From Desulfoferula mesophila (GTDB lineage Bacteria; Desulfobacterota; Desulfarculia; Desulfarculales; Desulfarculaceae): a stretch of DNA of 64,000 nucleotides. Every line of letters begins with the position of its first letter. The stretch's first letter is position 1. This document shows, one piece after another, positions 24,535-33,388 of the stretch. The DNA lies in contig NZ_AP028679.1 of assembly GCF_037076455.1 (NCBI RefSeq), positions 4,045,501 to 4,109,500 on the forward strand, read 5' to 3'. The notes beneath the pieces were generated by a model. That model worked only from the letters and a program-made list of their open reading frames with translations. It was not told the DNA's origin and searched no databases. Position numbers and translations under genes: made by a program.

Positions 24535-24872
24535 GATCGTCCTATCCAATCGTCTAGGCGTGATTGACAAGGTGCGCGCGCATCCCGCCGGTGACCCCTC
24601 TCCCGGCGCACGCCGGCCCAAGCGCCGCGAGGGCGCGGCGTGAGCGGCGTCCGGCAAAGGGCGCAGAGCACGGCGTTGGCTGGGAGGGGAAGGGGCTGGA
24701 GGCCGGATGTGGCGATGCGGTTTTCACGTTCAGGCTGCTTTTCACTGCTGTGGTTGAACTATCTCCTAATATTTGTAGTCCTTTTGTGGCTTTTTGCAAG
24801 GACAACCGGAGCCGCGCGGGAAAAACCCAGGGCGCCTCAAGATAACATGCTAATTTGGTTGGTTAAATTATC
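24535..24872. other. 338-nt gap without a supported feature
   Basis: The first half is GC-rich with short CGGC/GCCG repeats; the part near 24720-24872 is AT-richer. No gene, tRNA, terminator with a T-run or recognisable repeat was found on either strand. Confidence 0.5.
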
Positions 24873-25415
24873 TTAGAGCAACGGAAGGACGGGCAGGCAC
24901 AGGGCCCGGACCAGGGCAACGGACCAAGTTTCTCCAGCGGGATAATGGCCTTCCAGGCCAGGGCCGGGCTCGGGGCGGGGGGCATCGCCTTGTGGCCACA
25001 GGGTCAGCAAGAGGCGGTTGACCTTGCGGCCCGCCGCGTCCACCTGCCAGCGCCCCACCTCGGGGAACAGCAGCACCTCCACCCGGCGCTGCCAGCGCCG
25101 CTCCTCCAGCCACAGGCGCACGCCCGGATTGCGGCCGTCCGGCAGATGATAGGCGTACTCGGCCAGGGAGAAGCTCTGGAACCCGGCGATCTTGGCCAGG
25201 TTGGCCGCCAGGTAGTCGTAGTGGTTGCGGTCGTCCAGGGCGCCGGGGCCCAGCTCGGCGCTCAGGGCCGCCGCCGCGGCCCGCGCCTGGGCCAGGATGG
25301 CGGCCAGGGCGGCGGCCAGGGGCTCGGCGGGGGGCTCGGGGCTCAGGGCCGGGGCGGGCTTTGGGGCCAGGCGGGCCAGCACCCGCCCGGTGAGTTCGTC
25401 TGGGGTCGGCATCAT
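24873..25415 (-). CDS. hypothetical protein, coupled to the EamA transporter
   Basis: A 180-residue protein with an Ala/Pro-rich N-terminal third and a more ordered second half (HYDYLAANLAKIAGFQSFSLAEYAYHL, VRLWLEERRWQRRVEVLLFPEVGRW). I do not recognise the family. Its start overlaps the stop of the EamA transporter gene (ATGA), so the two are translated together. Confidence 0.65.
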   Translation of the reverse strand: MMPTPDELTGRVLARLAPKPAPALSPEPPAEPLAAALAAILAQARAAAAALSAELGPGALDDRNHYDYLAANLAKIAGFQSFSLAEYAYHLPDGRNPGVRLWLEERRWQRRVEVLLFPEVGRWQVDAAGRKVNRLLLTLWPQGDAPRPEPGPGLEGHYPAGETWSVALVRALCLPVLPLL

Positions 25416-26344
25416 GTCTCAAACCCTTCCGTGTAAGCCCGCCGGCCCCATACGGCCAAGGCCCCTCCGGCGGTGATGAGGGCGAAGGCCAGCACGTCGT
25501 TCCAGGCGGGAAACTGACTCCATACCAGCCAGTCTATGAGCGCGGCGAACAGCACCCCGGAGTAGCGGAAGGGGCCCAACTCGCCCATGCTGGCGTAGTG
25601 ATAGGCCCCGCTGGTCAGGGCGGGCACCAGGATGGTGAGCAGCCCCAGGGAAAGCAGGGCCGCCAGCAGGCCGGTGTCCTCGAAAAAGGGGCTGGCCCAG
25701 TCGCGCGGGGGAAACAGGCTGTGCTGCCAGGCCGGGTAATGTACCCCCACCACGCTCATGGCCCCGAGGCTTATCACCACCCCGCACAGCACCACGTAAA
25801 AGGAAATGCGCTCCTTGGGCTCGGTTGGCCCCAGCATGTTGCTGGTGACCAAAACCACGCTCATCAGCACTCCCGAGGCCAGGGCCAGCCAGGAGACCCC
25901 CCCGATGCGCTCGGAGGCGGGCACCATGACTAGGACCACGCCGGCCAGGCCCAGGGCGGTCCCCAGCCAGGCCGGCCAGGGTTGGCGGATCTTACGGAAA
26001 AAGTGATTCCACGCCGTGGCCAGGATCGGCGCGAGGTTGAACAGAAGCAGGGCCTTGGGCAGGGGGGTGCTGCTCAGGCTGGAGTACAGGCAATACATGG
26101 CCGCCACGTAGACGGTGCCGTTGATCACCTGCAAACGTGGCTTGGCGGTGGCCAGGGACAGCTCGGGAAAATACAAGCGCCGCGCCGCCAGGAACATGGC
26201 CATGCCCGCGGTCATGCGTACGCTCAAGAGGAATTCGATGGAAAAGGCGGCCGAGGCCCATTTGACGATGGCGGCCATGACCGCCACGCCCAGGGCCGCC
26301 AGCCCCACCATGGAAGCGCCCCGGGGAAGGCTCTTAGGTACCAT
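25412..26344 (-). CDS. EamA/DMT family transporter
   Basis: A 310-residue protein with ten predicted membrane helices in two EamA repeats. The second repeat contains LTSGAYHYASMGELGPFRYSGVLFAALIDWLVW, typical of DMT carriers related to S-adenosylmethionine or nucleotide-sugar uptake proteins. The substrate cannot be predicted. The start ATG lies about 60 nt downstream (minus strand) of the selB stop. Confidence 0.85.
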   Translation of the reverse strand: MVPKSLPRGASMVGLAALGVAVMAAIVKWASAAFSIEFLLSVRMTAGMAMFLAARRLYFPELSLATAKPRLQVINGTVYVAAMYCLYSSLSSTPLPKALLLFNLAPILATAWNHFFRKIRQPWPAWLGTALGLAGVVLVMVPASERIGGVSWLALASGVLMSVVLVTSNMLGPTEPKERISFYVVLCGVVISLGAMSVVGVHYPAWQHSLFPPRDWASPFFEDTGLLAALLSLGLLTILVPALTSGAYHYASMGELGPFRYSGVLFAALIDWLVWSQFPAWNDVLAFALITAGGALAVWGRRAYTEGFET

Positions 26345-26405
26345 GGCTCAGCGCCGCTCGTGTCGGAGGCGATATGCGCGTCGCCAAGGTCATGGGCCTC
26401 GCGCC

Positions 26406-28310
26406 CTATCCCCCCCGGAGCACGCGGTGGTCGCCCACCCGCATGGTCAGCATGGTGGAGTCAAAGTACTCCAGCAGGGGGATGATGTACTTGCGGCTCA
26501 GGCCGGTCATCTCCTTGAACTGGGAGGCCTCGATCTTCTGGTTGGCCTTCAGGAACTCCACCAAGCGCTCCTTGATCTCGGCCAGGGCCGGGCCGTGGTA
26601 GTAGAAGTCCTGCTTCACCTTGACCAGCACCCCCTCGTTCACCAGCACCCCGGCCACCTGCTTGGCCTGGGCCGGGTTGGCCCCCTGGATCACGTCGGCC
26701 CAGTTGGGCGGGGCCAGGCCGCCCTCGGCATAAGCCTTTTCGATCTTCTCGCGCAGGGCTTGGTCCGCCCCGGCCAGCTGCACCTGGTGGCCGGGCAGGC
26801 GCAACAGGTCTTTTTCGGCCACCACCGCCTCGCCGCCCTCCAGCTTGCGCATGAGGTGGGCGAAAAGCTTGGGGTCCTCGCTGCTCAGAAGGCGGCGGCG
26901 CAGCTCCTCCCGGGGCATCCCCGCCTTGAGCGGGTTGGCCGAGTGATAGGCGGCCACCAGCTCCAGGGCCTTCTCCATGAGCTCCTGCTGCACCGAGGCG
27001 GCGATCATGCGGCCGCCCTCCTTGTCGAAGCGCACCAGCTCCTGCTTGGAGAGCATGTCGCCCACCAGGGCCTCCAGGGCCTTGGGGCCCAGCGGCACCA
27101 GGCGGGGCAGCTCGGCCAGGGTTATGCCCCCCGGCCCGGCCAGGCGGGCGTGCACCGCCACCTTGTCGCGGGGCTCGCCGCCGCGCAGGGTCTCGAGGTC
27201 GGCCATGATCTCGGGGCGGCCCCGTTTGTGGCGGCCGGGATGGGGATGCAGCACCACCCCGCCGGCCACGGTGTGCACCGGCGAGTAGGAGCGCAGCACG
27301 TAGCGGTCCCCGGCCATCACCGCCACCGGGGACTCCAGGCGCACCTGGCCCAGGGCTCTCTCGCCGGGGGCCAGCTCGTCGCGGTCCAGCCACAGCACCC
27401 GGCCCAAAACCTCGGCCGATCCGGTGTGCAGGCGGATGGGGGCGCGGTGCTTGAGCGACCGGGCCATGTCGGGCAGGGCGTTGACCTCCAGGTCCAGCCA
27501 CAGGGAAGGCTCCAGGGAACCGGGGGTGGCCAGCACGTCGCCGCGCTCCACCCCGGCCTTTTCGATGCCTTGCAGGTTGATGGCCGTGCGCTGCCCCCGC
27601 CGGGCCTCGCGCACCTCGTCGTTGTGCACCTGCAGCCCGCGCACCTTGGTGGTCACTCGCCGGGGATAGATGCTCACCTCCTGGCCCACCGTGATCTGGC
27701 CGGAGGTGGCCGTTCCGGTGATTACCGTGCCGAAGCCCTTCATGGTGAACACCCGGTCCACCGGCAGGCGGAAGGTGCCTTCGGCGGGCTGCTCCTCCAA
27801 AGACTCCACCAGCTCGGCCAGGGCGGCCTTGAGTTCCTCGATGCCCTGGCCGCTCACCCCGCTCACCGGAATGATGGGCGCGCCCTCCAGGAAGGTGCCT
27901 TCCACGTACTCGGCCACGTCCTCGGTGACCAGCTCCAGCCACTCCTCGTCCACCATGTCGATCTTGGTGAGCACCACCAGGCCGTGCCCCACTCCCAACA
28001 GCTTGCAGATGTCCAGGTGCTCCCGGGTCTGAGGCATCACCCCCTCGTCGGCGGCGATGACCAGGGCTACCAGGTCGATGCCCGCCGCGCCGGCCACCAT
28101 GTTCTTGACGAACTTCTCGTGGCCCGGCACGTCCACGATGCCCAGGCGCTGGCCGCCGGGTAAATCCAGATAAGCGAAGCCCAGCTCGATGGTGATGCCC
28201 CGGGCCTTTTCCTCCTTGAGACGGTCGGTCTCTATTCCGGTGAGGGCCTTGATCAGGGTGGTCTTGCCGTGATCGATGTGACCGGCGGTGCCCAGGACGA
28301 TCTGCTTCAT
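26406..28310 (-). CDS. selB: selenocysteine-specific translation elongation factor
   Basis: A 634-residue GTPase that delivers Sec-tRNA to UGA codons next to a SECIS hairpin. G1 ([12 protein letters not shown]) lies at 5-16, G2 at [14 protein letters not shown]3 at [12 protein letters not shown] and G4 at TKID. The C-terminal third contains winged-helix repeats (for example the final [21 protein letters not shown]) that bind SECIS RNA. The ATG at 28310 is used because it precedes the GTPase core directly. No selA, selD or tRNA-Sec lies in this window, so the rest of the pathway must be elsewhere. Confidence 0.95.
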   Translation of the reverse strand: MKQIVLGTAGHIDHGKTTLIKALTGIETDRLKEEKARGITIELGFAYLDLPGGQRLGIVDVPGHEKFVKNMVAGAAGIDLVALVIAADEGVMPQTREHLDICKLLGVGHGLVVLTKIDMVDEEWLELVTEDVAEYVEGTFLEGAPIIPVSGVSGQGIEELKAALAELVESLEEQPAEGTFRLPVDRVFTMKGFGTVITGTATSGQITVGQEVSIYPRRVTTKVRGLQVHNDEVREARRGQRTAINLQGIEKAGVERGDVLATPGSLEPSLWLDLEVNALPDMARSLKHRAPIRLHTGSAEVLGRVLWLDRDELAPGERALGQVRLESPVAVMAGDRYVLRSYSPVHTVAGGVVLHPHPGRHKRGRPEIMADLETLRGGEPRDKVAVHARLAGPGGITLAELPRLVPLGPKALEALVGDMLSKQELVRFDKEGGRMIAASVQQELMEKALELVAAYHSANPLKAGMPREELRRRLLSSEDPKLFAHLMRKLEGGEAVVAEKDLLRLPGHQVQLAGADQALREKIEKAYAEGGLAPPNWADVIQGANPAQAKQVAGVLVNEGVLVKVKQDFYYHGPALAEIKERLVEFLKANQKIEASQFKEMTGLSRKYIIPLLEYFDSTMLTMRVGDHRVLRGG

Positions 28311-28381
28311 GGCGGGCCTTTCAATGCTGAGGGGTGGAACGCTCACTCAACTATATGGGCGGACAACGGAAAGCGTCAAGC

Positions 28382-28460
28382 GGAGGGGTAGGAGGCGGGG
28401 CGTACCACACGGAAAGAGTATTTGACGGTTTTAGTGTGGTATCGCCCCTCGCCTCCCTCC
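28382..28460. repeat. extended imperfect inverted repeat between selB and ruvX
   Basis: The inner arms TACCACAC (28403-28410) and GTGTGGTA (28434-28441) are perfect. Pairing extends outward through GGAGGCGGGGCG on the left against CGCCCCTCGCCTCC on the right with small bulges, giving arms of about 27 nt and a 23-nt loop. It is not a tRNA (no T-loop, no anticodon arm). It lies in the divergent promoter region. Confidence 0.6.
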
Positions 28461-28500
28461 CGCCTTGTTAACTCGCGCCGCGCCGGGCATAATTGGGCGC

Positions 28501-28929
28501 ATGTCTCATGAAACCCCCGGAGTGGTGCTGGCCCTGGACGTGGGGCTCAAGCGCATCGGCCTGGCGGTGAGCGACCCCGAGCGGCGCACCGCCCGGCCGC
28601 TTTTGGTCTATGAGCGGGTCAACCGCGACAAGGACGTGGCCACCCTGGGCGATATCGCCGCGGCCGAGGGGGCCAACCTCTTGGTGGTGGGCCTGCCCAC
28701 CAAGCTGGACGGCAGCCTGAGCCCGGTGGGCCAGGGCATCGTCAGCCTGGCCAAGCGCCTTCAGCGCCGCCTGGGCCTGCCGGTGGAGTTCACGGACGAG
28801 GCCCTGTCCACGGTGCGCTCGGAGGAAGCCATGATCGAGGCTGGGCTAAGCCGGGCCAAGCGCCGCCAGGTGGTGGACCGGGCGGCGGCGGCGGAGATCC
28901 TGCGCCGCTGGCTGGAGGCCCGCGCGTGA
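28501..28929 (+). CDS. ruvX: putative Holliday junction resolvase / pre-16S rRNA nuclease RuvX (YqgF)
   Basis: A 142-residue RNase H-fold nuclease. LALDVGLKRIGLAVSD supplies the first catalytic Asp, VVGLPTKLDGS the central motif, and FTDEALST plus VDRAAAAEIL the remaining acidic positions (Glu and Asp). In E. coli YqgF matures the 16S rRNA 5' end. The ATG at 28501 is chosen because upstream codons do not match the family. It overlaps mltG by GTGA. Confidence 0.92.
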   Translation: MSHETPGVVLALDVGLKRIGLAVSDPERRTARPLLVYERVNRDKDVATLGDIAAAEGANLLVVGLPTKLDGSLSPVGQGIVSLAKRLQRRLGLPVEFTDEALSTVRSEEAMIEAGLSRAKRRQVVDRAAAAEILRRWLEARA

Positions 28930-29942
28930 AACCGGGGCACAAGAGCCTAATCGGCCTGGGCCTGGCCGTGGTGGTGGCCCTGGTGGCGGCGGCGGGGATC
29001 TATTGGGGGGGCAAGGCCTGGCTGTTGCACCGCCGGGCCAGCCAGTGCGGGCCGACCCAGCTGGTGGAGATCGCTCGGGGCTCCAGCCTGGCCCAGGCGG
29101 CCCAGGCCCTGGCCCAGGCGGGCATCATCACCAACCCCCGCCTGTTCCAGCTGGCCGCGCGCCTCACCGACGAGCAGGGGCCCATCAAGGCCGGGGAGTA
29201 CGAGCTGTCTCCGGCCATGGAGGCGCGGCGCATCCTGCATTTCCTGCGCACCGGGCGCATCAAGCTGCACCAGGTGCTCATTCCCGAGGGCTACACCCTG
29301 ACCCAGATCGCCAATCGCTTGGACGAGGGAGGCGTGGCCGAGGCCGAGACGGTGCTGGGCCTGGCCCAAAACCAGGCCTTTATCAAGGAGCTGGGGCTGG
29401 AGGTGCCCTCCCTGGAAGGCTATCTGTTCCCGGACACCTACAATTTCCCCCGCCACCTGGGGGCCCGGGCGGCCCTGAGCGCCATGGCGGCGCGCTACCA
29501 GCAGGCCTGGAAACCGCTGGCCCCCCAGGCCCGGGCCCAGGGCTGGAGCCGGGGGCAGGTCACCACCTTGGCCTCCATAATCCAAAAGGAGGCGGGCGAC
29601 GACCGGGAGATGCCCCTGATCAGCGCGGTGTACCGCAACCGGCTCAAAAAAGGAATGCGCCTGCAGGCCGACCCCACGGTGATCTACGGGCTGGGCAAAC
29701 AGTTCGACGGCAACCTGACCCGGGCCCACCTGACGGGCGACACCCCCTACAACACCTATACCCGCACCGGCCTGCCGCCGGGGCCCATCTGCTCGCCGGG
29801 CCGCGCGGCCCTGGAGGCCGCCCTGAACCCGGCCCCGGCGCCCTACCTTTATTTCGTGGCCAAGGGCGACGGCAAGCACCAGTTCAGCACCACCTACGCC
29901 CAGCACCAAAAGGCGGTGGACGCCTTCCAGCGCCGCCGCTGA
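28926..29942 (+). CDS. mltG: endolytic peptidoglycan transglycosylase MltG
   Basis: A 338-residue inner-membrane protein with one N-terminal helix (about 7-25), a LysM-like domain (IPEGYTLTQIANRL) and the YceG/MltG catalytic domain. The catalytic glutamate is in ASIIQKEAGDDREMPLISAVYRNRL, followed by MRLQADPTVIYGLG and the terminal NPAPAPYLYFVAKGDGKHQFS. It cleaves nascent glycan strands and sets their length. A GTG start at 28926 overlaps the ruvX stop. A terminator follows. Confidence 0.93.
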   Translation: MKPGHKSLIGLGLAVVVALVAAAGIYWGGKAWLLHRRASQCGPTQLVEIARGSSLAQAAQALAQAGIITNPRLFQLAARLTDEQGPIKAGEYELSPAMEARRILHFLRTGRIKLHQVLIPEGYTLTQIANRLDEGGVAEAETVLGLAQNQAFIKELGLEVPSLEGYLFPDTYNFPRHLGARAALSAMAARYQQAWKPLAPQARAQGWSRGQVTTLASIIQKEAGDDREMPLISAVYRNRLKKGMRLQADPTVIYGLGKQFDGNLTRAHLTGDTPYNTYTRTGLPPGPICSPGRAALEAALNPAPAPYLYFVAKGDGKHQFSTTYAQHQKAVDAFQRRR

Positions 29943-29943
29943 G

Positions 29944-29976
29944 CCGCGCTTTGGCCCCCTCTGGCGCGGTTTTTTG
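29944..29976 (+). terminator. rho-independent terminator after mltG
   Basis: CCGCGC (29944-29949) pairs with GCGCGG (29964-29969) across a 14-nt loop and is followed by a run of seven or more T. Confidence 0.65.
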
Positions 29977-29989
29977 GATTGAACCAAAC

Positions 29990-30045
29990 CTCAATTTATT
30001 AATTGAGCCATATTCATTGTTGGGGTATATTTGGTCTAACCTTAA
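29990..30045. promoter_or_regulatory. palindrome CTCAATT-TATT-AATTGAG and GGTCTAACCTTA element
   Basis: A perfect 7-4-7 palindrome lies at 29990-30007. At 30033-30044 the 12-mer GGTCTAACCTTA is identical to the left part of the palindrome upstream of the GntR gene (38391-38406). Both are in the region that feeds the TetR-etfBA unit, so either may bind a regulator. Confidence 0.4.
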
Positions 30046-30077
30046 GCCGAAGACACCGGGGGTTCCCTAAAAAATCG

Positions 30078-30132
30078 TTGACAGGCTTGGGGGGCCGTGC
30101 TACCAAAGTCTTTGAATGAATCATCATTCATT
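30078..30132 (+). promoter_or_regulatory. promoter with FadR-like palindromic operator for the TetR-etfBA unit
   Basis: TTGACA (30078-30083) is followed after 17 nt by TACCAA (30101-30106), a weak -10. Directly downstream lies AATGAATCATCATTCATT (30115-30132), a perfect 7-4-7 palindrome. It closely resembles the TGAATGA...TCATTCA operator of Bacillus-type FadR, a TetR-family regulator of fatty-acid degradation. Its position over the likely transcription start suggests autorepression relieved by acyl-CoA. Confidence 0.65.
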
Positions 30133-30184
30133 GGAATAAACTTCTTCGGCGCGGTTTGGGGGCCGCCGCGCGGGGCGTAGCACT

Positions 30185-30796
30185 TTGAAACCCGAGTACA
30201 AAAAAAACAGCGACAAGCACCGCCGCATCATCGAAGCGGCGGTCAAGGTTTTCGCCAAAAACGGCTTTTTCAATTCCAAGGTCAGCGAGATCGCCCGCGC
30301 CGCCAACGTGGCCGACGGCACTATCTACCTCTACTTCCAGAACAAGGACGACATCCTCATCTGCCTGTTCGAGGAAGAGATGGCCAAGGTGCTGGAAAAC
30401 ATGCGCCACGCATTGTCCGGCATAACCGATCCGCCCAAAAAGCTGGAGCATTTCGCTCTGGCCCATTTGAGCCTCATGGAACAGCATCATGAATTGGCCG
30501 AGATCATCCAGGTGGAGATCCGTCAATCCTCCAAGTTCATGAAGGAATACACCAACGAGCAATTCCACCAATATTTGAACATAATCAGCGAGATCATCAA
30601 GGAGGGCCAGGCCCAGGGGGTGTTCCGCCAGGACATCCTGCCCGGGGTGGCCAAGCGGGCCTTTTTCGGGGCCCTGGACGAAATGAGCCGGTATTGGGTG
30701 TTGTCATCGGTCAAAAAATATTCCATAACCATGGCAGCCAAACAGATTAGCGATTTCTTCCTTAAAGGAATGTTGCAACACAACAGCGAAAGCTAG
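30185..30796 (+). CDS. TetR family transcriptional regulator (FadR-like)
   Basis: A 203-residue repressor. The N-terminal helix-turn-helix reads RRIIEAAVKVFAKNGFFNSKVSEIARAANVADGTIYLYFQNKDDIL, the classical TetR signature closest to regulators of fatty-acid oxidation. The C-terminal ligand domain is all-helical. The TTG start at 30185 is the first plausible codon. The neighbouring etfBA genes and the TGAATGA-type palindrome upstream suggest control of acyl-CoA dehydrogenase electron transfer. Confidence 0.88.
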   Translation: MKPEYKKNSDKHRRIIEAAVKVFAKNGFFNSKVSEIARAANVADGTIYLYFQNKDDILICLFEEEMAKVLENMRHALSGITDPPKKLEHFALAHLSLMEQHHELAEIIQVEIRQSSKFMKEYTNEQFHQYLNIISEIIKEGQAQGVFRQDILPGVAKRAFFGALDEMSRYWVLSSVKKYSITMAAKQISDFFLKGMLQHNSES

Positions 30797-30854
30797 TTTT
30801 AGATCCCCAGTTTTTTGTTACTCCAGCGCAAGCTAGGAAAGGAGGGGTGGAACA

Positions 30855-31625
30855 GTGAACATCGTGGTATGCATCAAGCAGGTGCCGGACACCGAGGCGG
30901 TGATCAAGATCGCCGGCGACGGCAAGTCCATAGACACCGGCGATATCAAATGGGTGATGAATCCCTACGATGAGTTCGGCGTGGAAGAAGCGCTGCGCAT
31001 CGTCAAGGATCAAGGCGGCGAAGTGACCGTGATCGGCGCGGGCCCCGCCCGGGTGGTCGAGGCTCTGCGTACCGCCCTGGCCATGGGCGCCGACAAGGCC
31101 ATCCACATCAAGGATGACGACCTCTACGGAGCCGACCCCATCGCCGTGGCCAAAATGCTGGCCAAGGCCATCGAGCCCCTGGGCGCCGACATCATCTTCT
31201 TCGGCCAGCGGGCCGTGGACGACGACAGCGGCGTGGTGAGCTCGGCGGTGGCCGAGTTGTTGGGCCTGCCCCAGCTTTCGGTGGTGACCAAGGTGGAGTT
31301 GGCCGACGGCAAGGTCAAGGGCACCCGCCCCGTGGAAGGCCAGACCCTGGTGCTGGAAGCCCCCCTGCCGGTGGTGATCAGCGCCCAGAAGGGCCTCAAC
31401 GAGCCCCGTTATGCCTCCCTACCGGGCATCATGAAGGCCAAGAAAAAACCCTTGGAGACCAAGGCCCCGGCGGACTTGGGCGTGGAGCGGGCCGATGCCA
31501 TCGAGATCGCGGTCCTGAATCCGCCCCCCGACCGCGCTCCCGGCAAGACCGTGGAGGGCGAGACCCCGGCGGAGTTGGCGGCCAATCTGGCCAAGCTGCT
31601 CAAAGAAGAGGCCAAGGTCATCTAA
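30855..31625 (+). CDS. etfB: electron transfer flavoprotein, beta subunit
   Basis: A 256-residue subunit of the ETF heterodimer, which accepts electrons from acyl-CoA dehydrogenases. It begins with GTG at 30855 after GGAAAGGAGGGG. Family landmarks are NIVVCIKQVPDTEAV, MNPYDEFGVEEALRI and LPQLSVVTKVEL; the AMP/nucleotide site lies near FFGQRAVDDDSG. No [4Fe-4S] insert or bifurcating-type extension is evident. It is followed 48 nt later by etfA. Confidence 0.95.
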   Translation: MNIVVCIKQVPDTEAVIKIAGDGKSIDTGDIKWVMNPYDEFGVEEALRIVKDQGGEVTVIGAGPARVVEALRTALAMGADKAIHIKDDDLYGADPIAVAKMLAKAIEPLGADIIFFGQRAVDDDSGVVSSAVAELLGLPQLSVVTKVELADGKVKGTRPVEGQTLVLEAPLPVVISAQKGLNEPRYASLPGIMKAKKKPLETKAPADLGVERADAIEIAVLNPPPDRAPGKTVEGETPAELAANLAKLLKEEAKVI

Positions 31626-31673
31626 GGACCCTGAAAGGGACATCACCTTTCGCACGAAGGGAGTGCATATATC

Positions 31674-32627
31674 ATGGCTGGTGTTTGGATAATCGCCGAG
31701 CAGCGTGACGGCGAATTCAGAAAAATAACCTATGAAGTGGCCAGCGCGGCCAAAAAAGTGGCCGACGAGCTGGGCACCGAGGTAACCGCGGTGGTGCTGG
31801 GCTCGGGCATGGAAGGCGCTTGCGCCGACCTGGGCAAATTCGGCGTGGCCAAGGTTCTCTATGGTGACGGCGAGGCCTTCGCGGCCTACACCACCGAGGC
31901 CTACACCAACGCCTGCGCGGCCCTGATCAAAGACGGCGCCCCGGACGTGGTGCTCATGGGCGCCTCCATGCAGGGCAAGGACCTGGGCGGCCGCCTGGCG
32001 GCCCGTTTGGACACGGGCATCGCGGTGGATTGCACCGCCCTGGCCGTGGACGGCGGCAAGCTCAAGGCCACCCGGCCCATGTACGCCGGCAAGGTCTACG
32101 CCGACGTGTTCATCAACGGCACGCCCCAGATCGCTTCCCTGCGCCCCAACGTCTTCGACATCTCCGAGACGGGCGCCCAGGCGGCGGTGGAGAGCGTGGC
32201 CGCCGACGCGGGCGAGGTCAAGGCCGTGGTGGCCGAGGTCCAGGCCGCCGAGGAAGGCAAGATCGACCTCACCGAGGCCACGGTCATCGTCAGCGGCGGC
32301 CGCGGCATGAAGGACGCCGACAACTTCAAGATCCTCGAGGAGCTGGCCGGCAAGCTCAACGCCGCCGTGGGCGCCTCGCGCAGCGCGGTGGACGCGGGCT
32401 GGCGCTCGCACACCGACCAGGTGGGCCAGACCGGCAAGGTGGTCACCCCCAACCTGTACATCGCCTGCGGCATCTCCGGGGCCATCCAGCACCTGGCGGG
32501 CATGGGCAGCTCCAAGGTCATCGTGGCCATCAACAAGGACCCCGACGCCCCCATCCACACCAAGGCCGACTACTGCGTGGTGGGCGATCTGTTCGACGTG
32601 GTGCCCGAGCTGACCAAGGACATCTAG
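31674..32627 (+). CDS. etfA: electron transfer flavoprotein, alpha subunit
   Basis: A 317-residue subunit carrying the FAD-binding C-terminal domain: [19 protein letters not shown], the conserved [37 protein letters not shown] and [28 protein letters not shown]. The N-terminal half matches the EtfA alpha/beta domain. No ferredoxin domain is fused. A strong terminator follows, so TetR-etfB-etfA form a closed unit. Partner dehydrogenases are not in the window. Confidence 0.95.
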   Translation: MAGVWIIAEQRDGEFRKITYEVASAAKKVADELGTEVTAVVLGSGMEGACADLGKFGVAKVLYGDGEAFAAYTTEAYTNACAALIKDGAPDVVLMGASMQGKDLGGRLAARLDTGIAVDCTALAVDGGKLKATRPMYAGKVYADVFINGTPQIASLRPNVFDISETGAQAAVESVAADAGEVKAVVAEVQAAEEGKIDLTEATVIVSGGRGMKDADNFKILEELAGKLNAAVGASRSAVDAGWRSHTDQVGQTGKVVTPNLYIACGISGAIQHLAGMGSSKVIVAINKDPDAPIHTKADYCVVGDLFDVVPELTKDI

Positions 32628-32658
32628 CTCCCGCGCCACCGAGGCAATACAAAAGCCG

Positions 32659-32692
32659 AGCCCCCGCCCGAACCGGGCGGGGGCTTTTTTGG
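32659..32692 (+). terminator. strong rho-independent terminator after etfA
   Basis: AGCCCCCGCCCG pairs with GGGCGGGGGCT around AACC and is followed by TTTTTT. The GC stem is almost perfect. Confidence 0.9.
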
Positions 32693-32701
32693 TTTAGGGG
32701 A

Positions 32702-32739
32702 TTGTCGGGCTTCGCTTCGCTCTACCCAACCTACGCCAT
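32702..32739. repeat. GTTGGG/CCCAAC-type hairpin repeat, copy 2
   Basis: It contains GTCGGGCTTCGCTTCGCTC followed by TACCCAACCTACGCC, matching the copy at 7533-7571 with a few substitutions. Confidence 0.65.
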
Positions 32740-32765
32740 GGCCAGATTATGTCTTAGCGGCACAG

Positions 32766-32882
32766 CCAGGGGTTCGTGGGCAAGGCGCCCGGCGAGCGAA
32801 AGGCGCAGCTGTAGCCGAGCCTACAGCGAGCCTTGAGCGATGCCGGCAACACCGCCCACGGGCGCCTGGCGCAGCCGCCCGG
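32766..32882 (-). repeat. structured stop-abutting repeat, copy R3
   Basis: In the orientation of the DUF3795 gene it begins 2 nt after that gene's TAG stop with GGGCGGCTGCGCCAGGCGCC. The central stem is GCTGTAG (32808-32814) with CTACAGC (32821-32827). It is nearly identical to R1 at 7.7 kb over about 100 nt, including the preceding GCGGCACAGCCAGGGG linker. Confidence 0.75.
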
Positions 32883-33374
32883 CTAATCCAGATCGACGGG
32901 ACTCTTGCACTGATTACACCGCCCCGCCCCGCGGAAAAGCTTGTTGCCGCAGGTGGGGCAAGTGTAGCGAGCCTCCTCGTCCTCGATCCACTTTTGGGTG
33001 CCCACCTCGCGCCAATAAGGGATGGCCCGCAGGATCACCTTCTTGCCCACGGCCATGGGGAAGCGCTCGATGTGCCCGCAGGGAAAGTCGTCGCACTGGT
33101 GGCAGCCCTCGTAGCCCTTGGACTTGGTGCAGTCCTTGATGGCGCAGGAGCGGCAAAAGACAAAAGGCTCCTCGGACATACAGCCCTTGCACTTGATGTC
33201 GGCCGCGGTCAACTGGTCCCCGCCGGGCAGGGTCCCCTTGCCGGGCTTGCCGCCCTGGTAAAGGCCCACCAAGGCCTGTTTGAATTTCTGGTTGTCGTCG
33301 CGGTGGGCCATGTAGATGGCGCACACCCCGCAATAGAGCCCGCAGGGGGCCACAAAATGCGGATTGATCTGCAT
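32883..33374 (-). CDS. DUF3795 domain cysteine-rich protein
   Basis: A 163-residue protein with the DUF3795 pattern: APCGLYCGVCAIYMAH near the N-terminus, CKGC, CRSCAIKDC, GCHQCDDFPCGH, and a C-terminal zinc ribbon (CPTCG...CNQCKS). At least 12 cysteines could hold metal. Members are abundant in anaerobes with unknown function. It is the last gene of the minus-strand TRAP operon, 14 nt after the permease, and is followed directly by repeat copy R3. Confidence 0.85.
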   Translation of the reverse strand: MQINPHFVAPCGLYCGVCAIYMAHRDDNQKFKQALVGLYQGGKPGKGTLPGGDQLTAADIKCKGCMSEEPFVFCRSCAIKDCTKSKGYEGCHQCDDFPCGHIERFPMAVGKKVILRAIPYWREVGTQKWIEDEEARYTCPTCGNKLFRGAGRCNQCKSPVDLD

Positions 33375-33388
33375 TCTTGCCGCCCCGG

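Noticed and set aside
23185-24657. Longer N-terminus of the CoA-disulfide-reductase-like protein
   Set aside because: The extra 41 residues are Arg/Pro-rich and precede the FAD motif, which in this family starts within the first few residues.
28382-28460. tRNA-Sec gene near selB
   Set aside because: The inverted repeat there lacks a T-loop consensus, anticodon arm and CCA end, and its pairing is one continuous hairpin.
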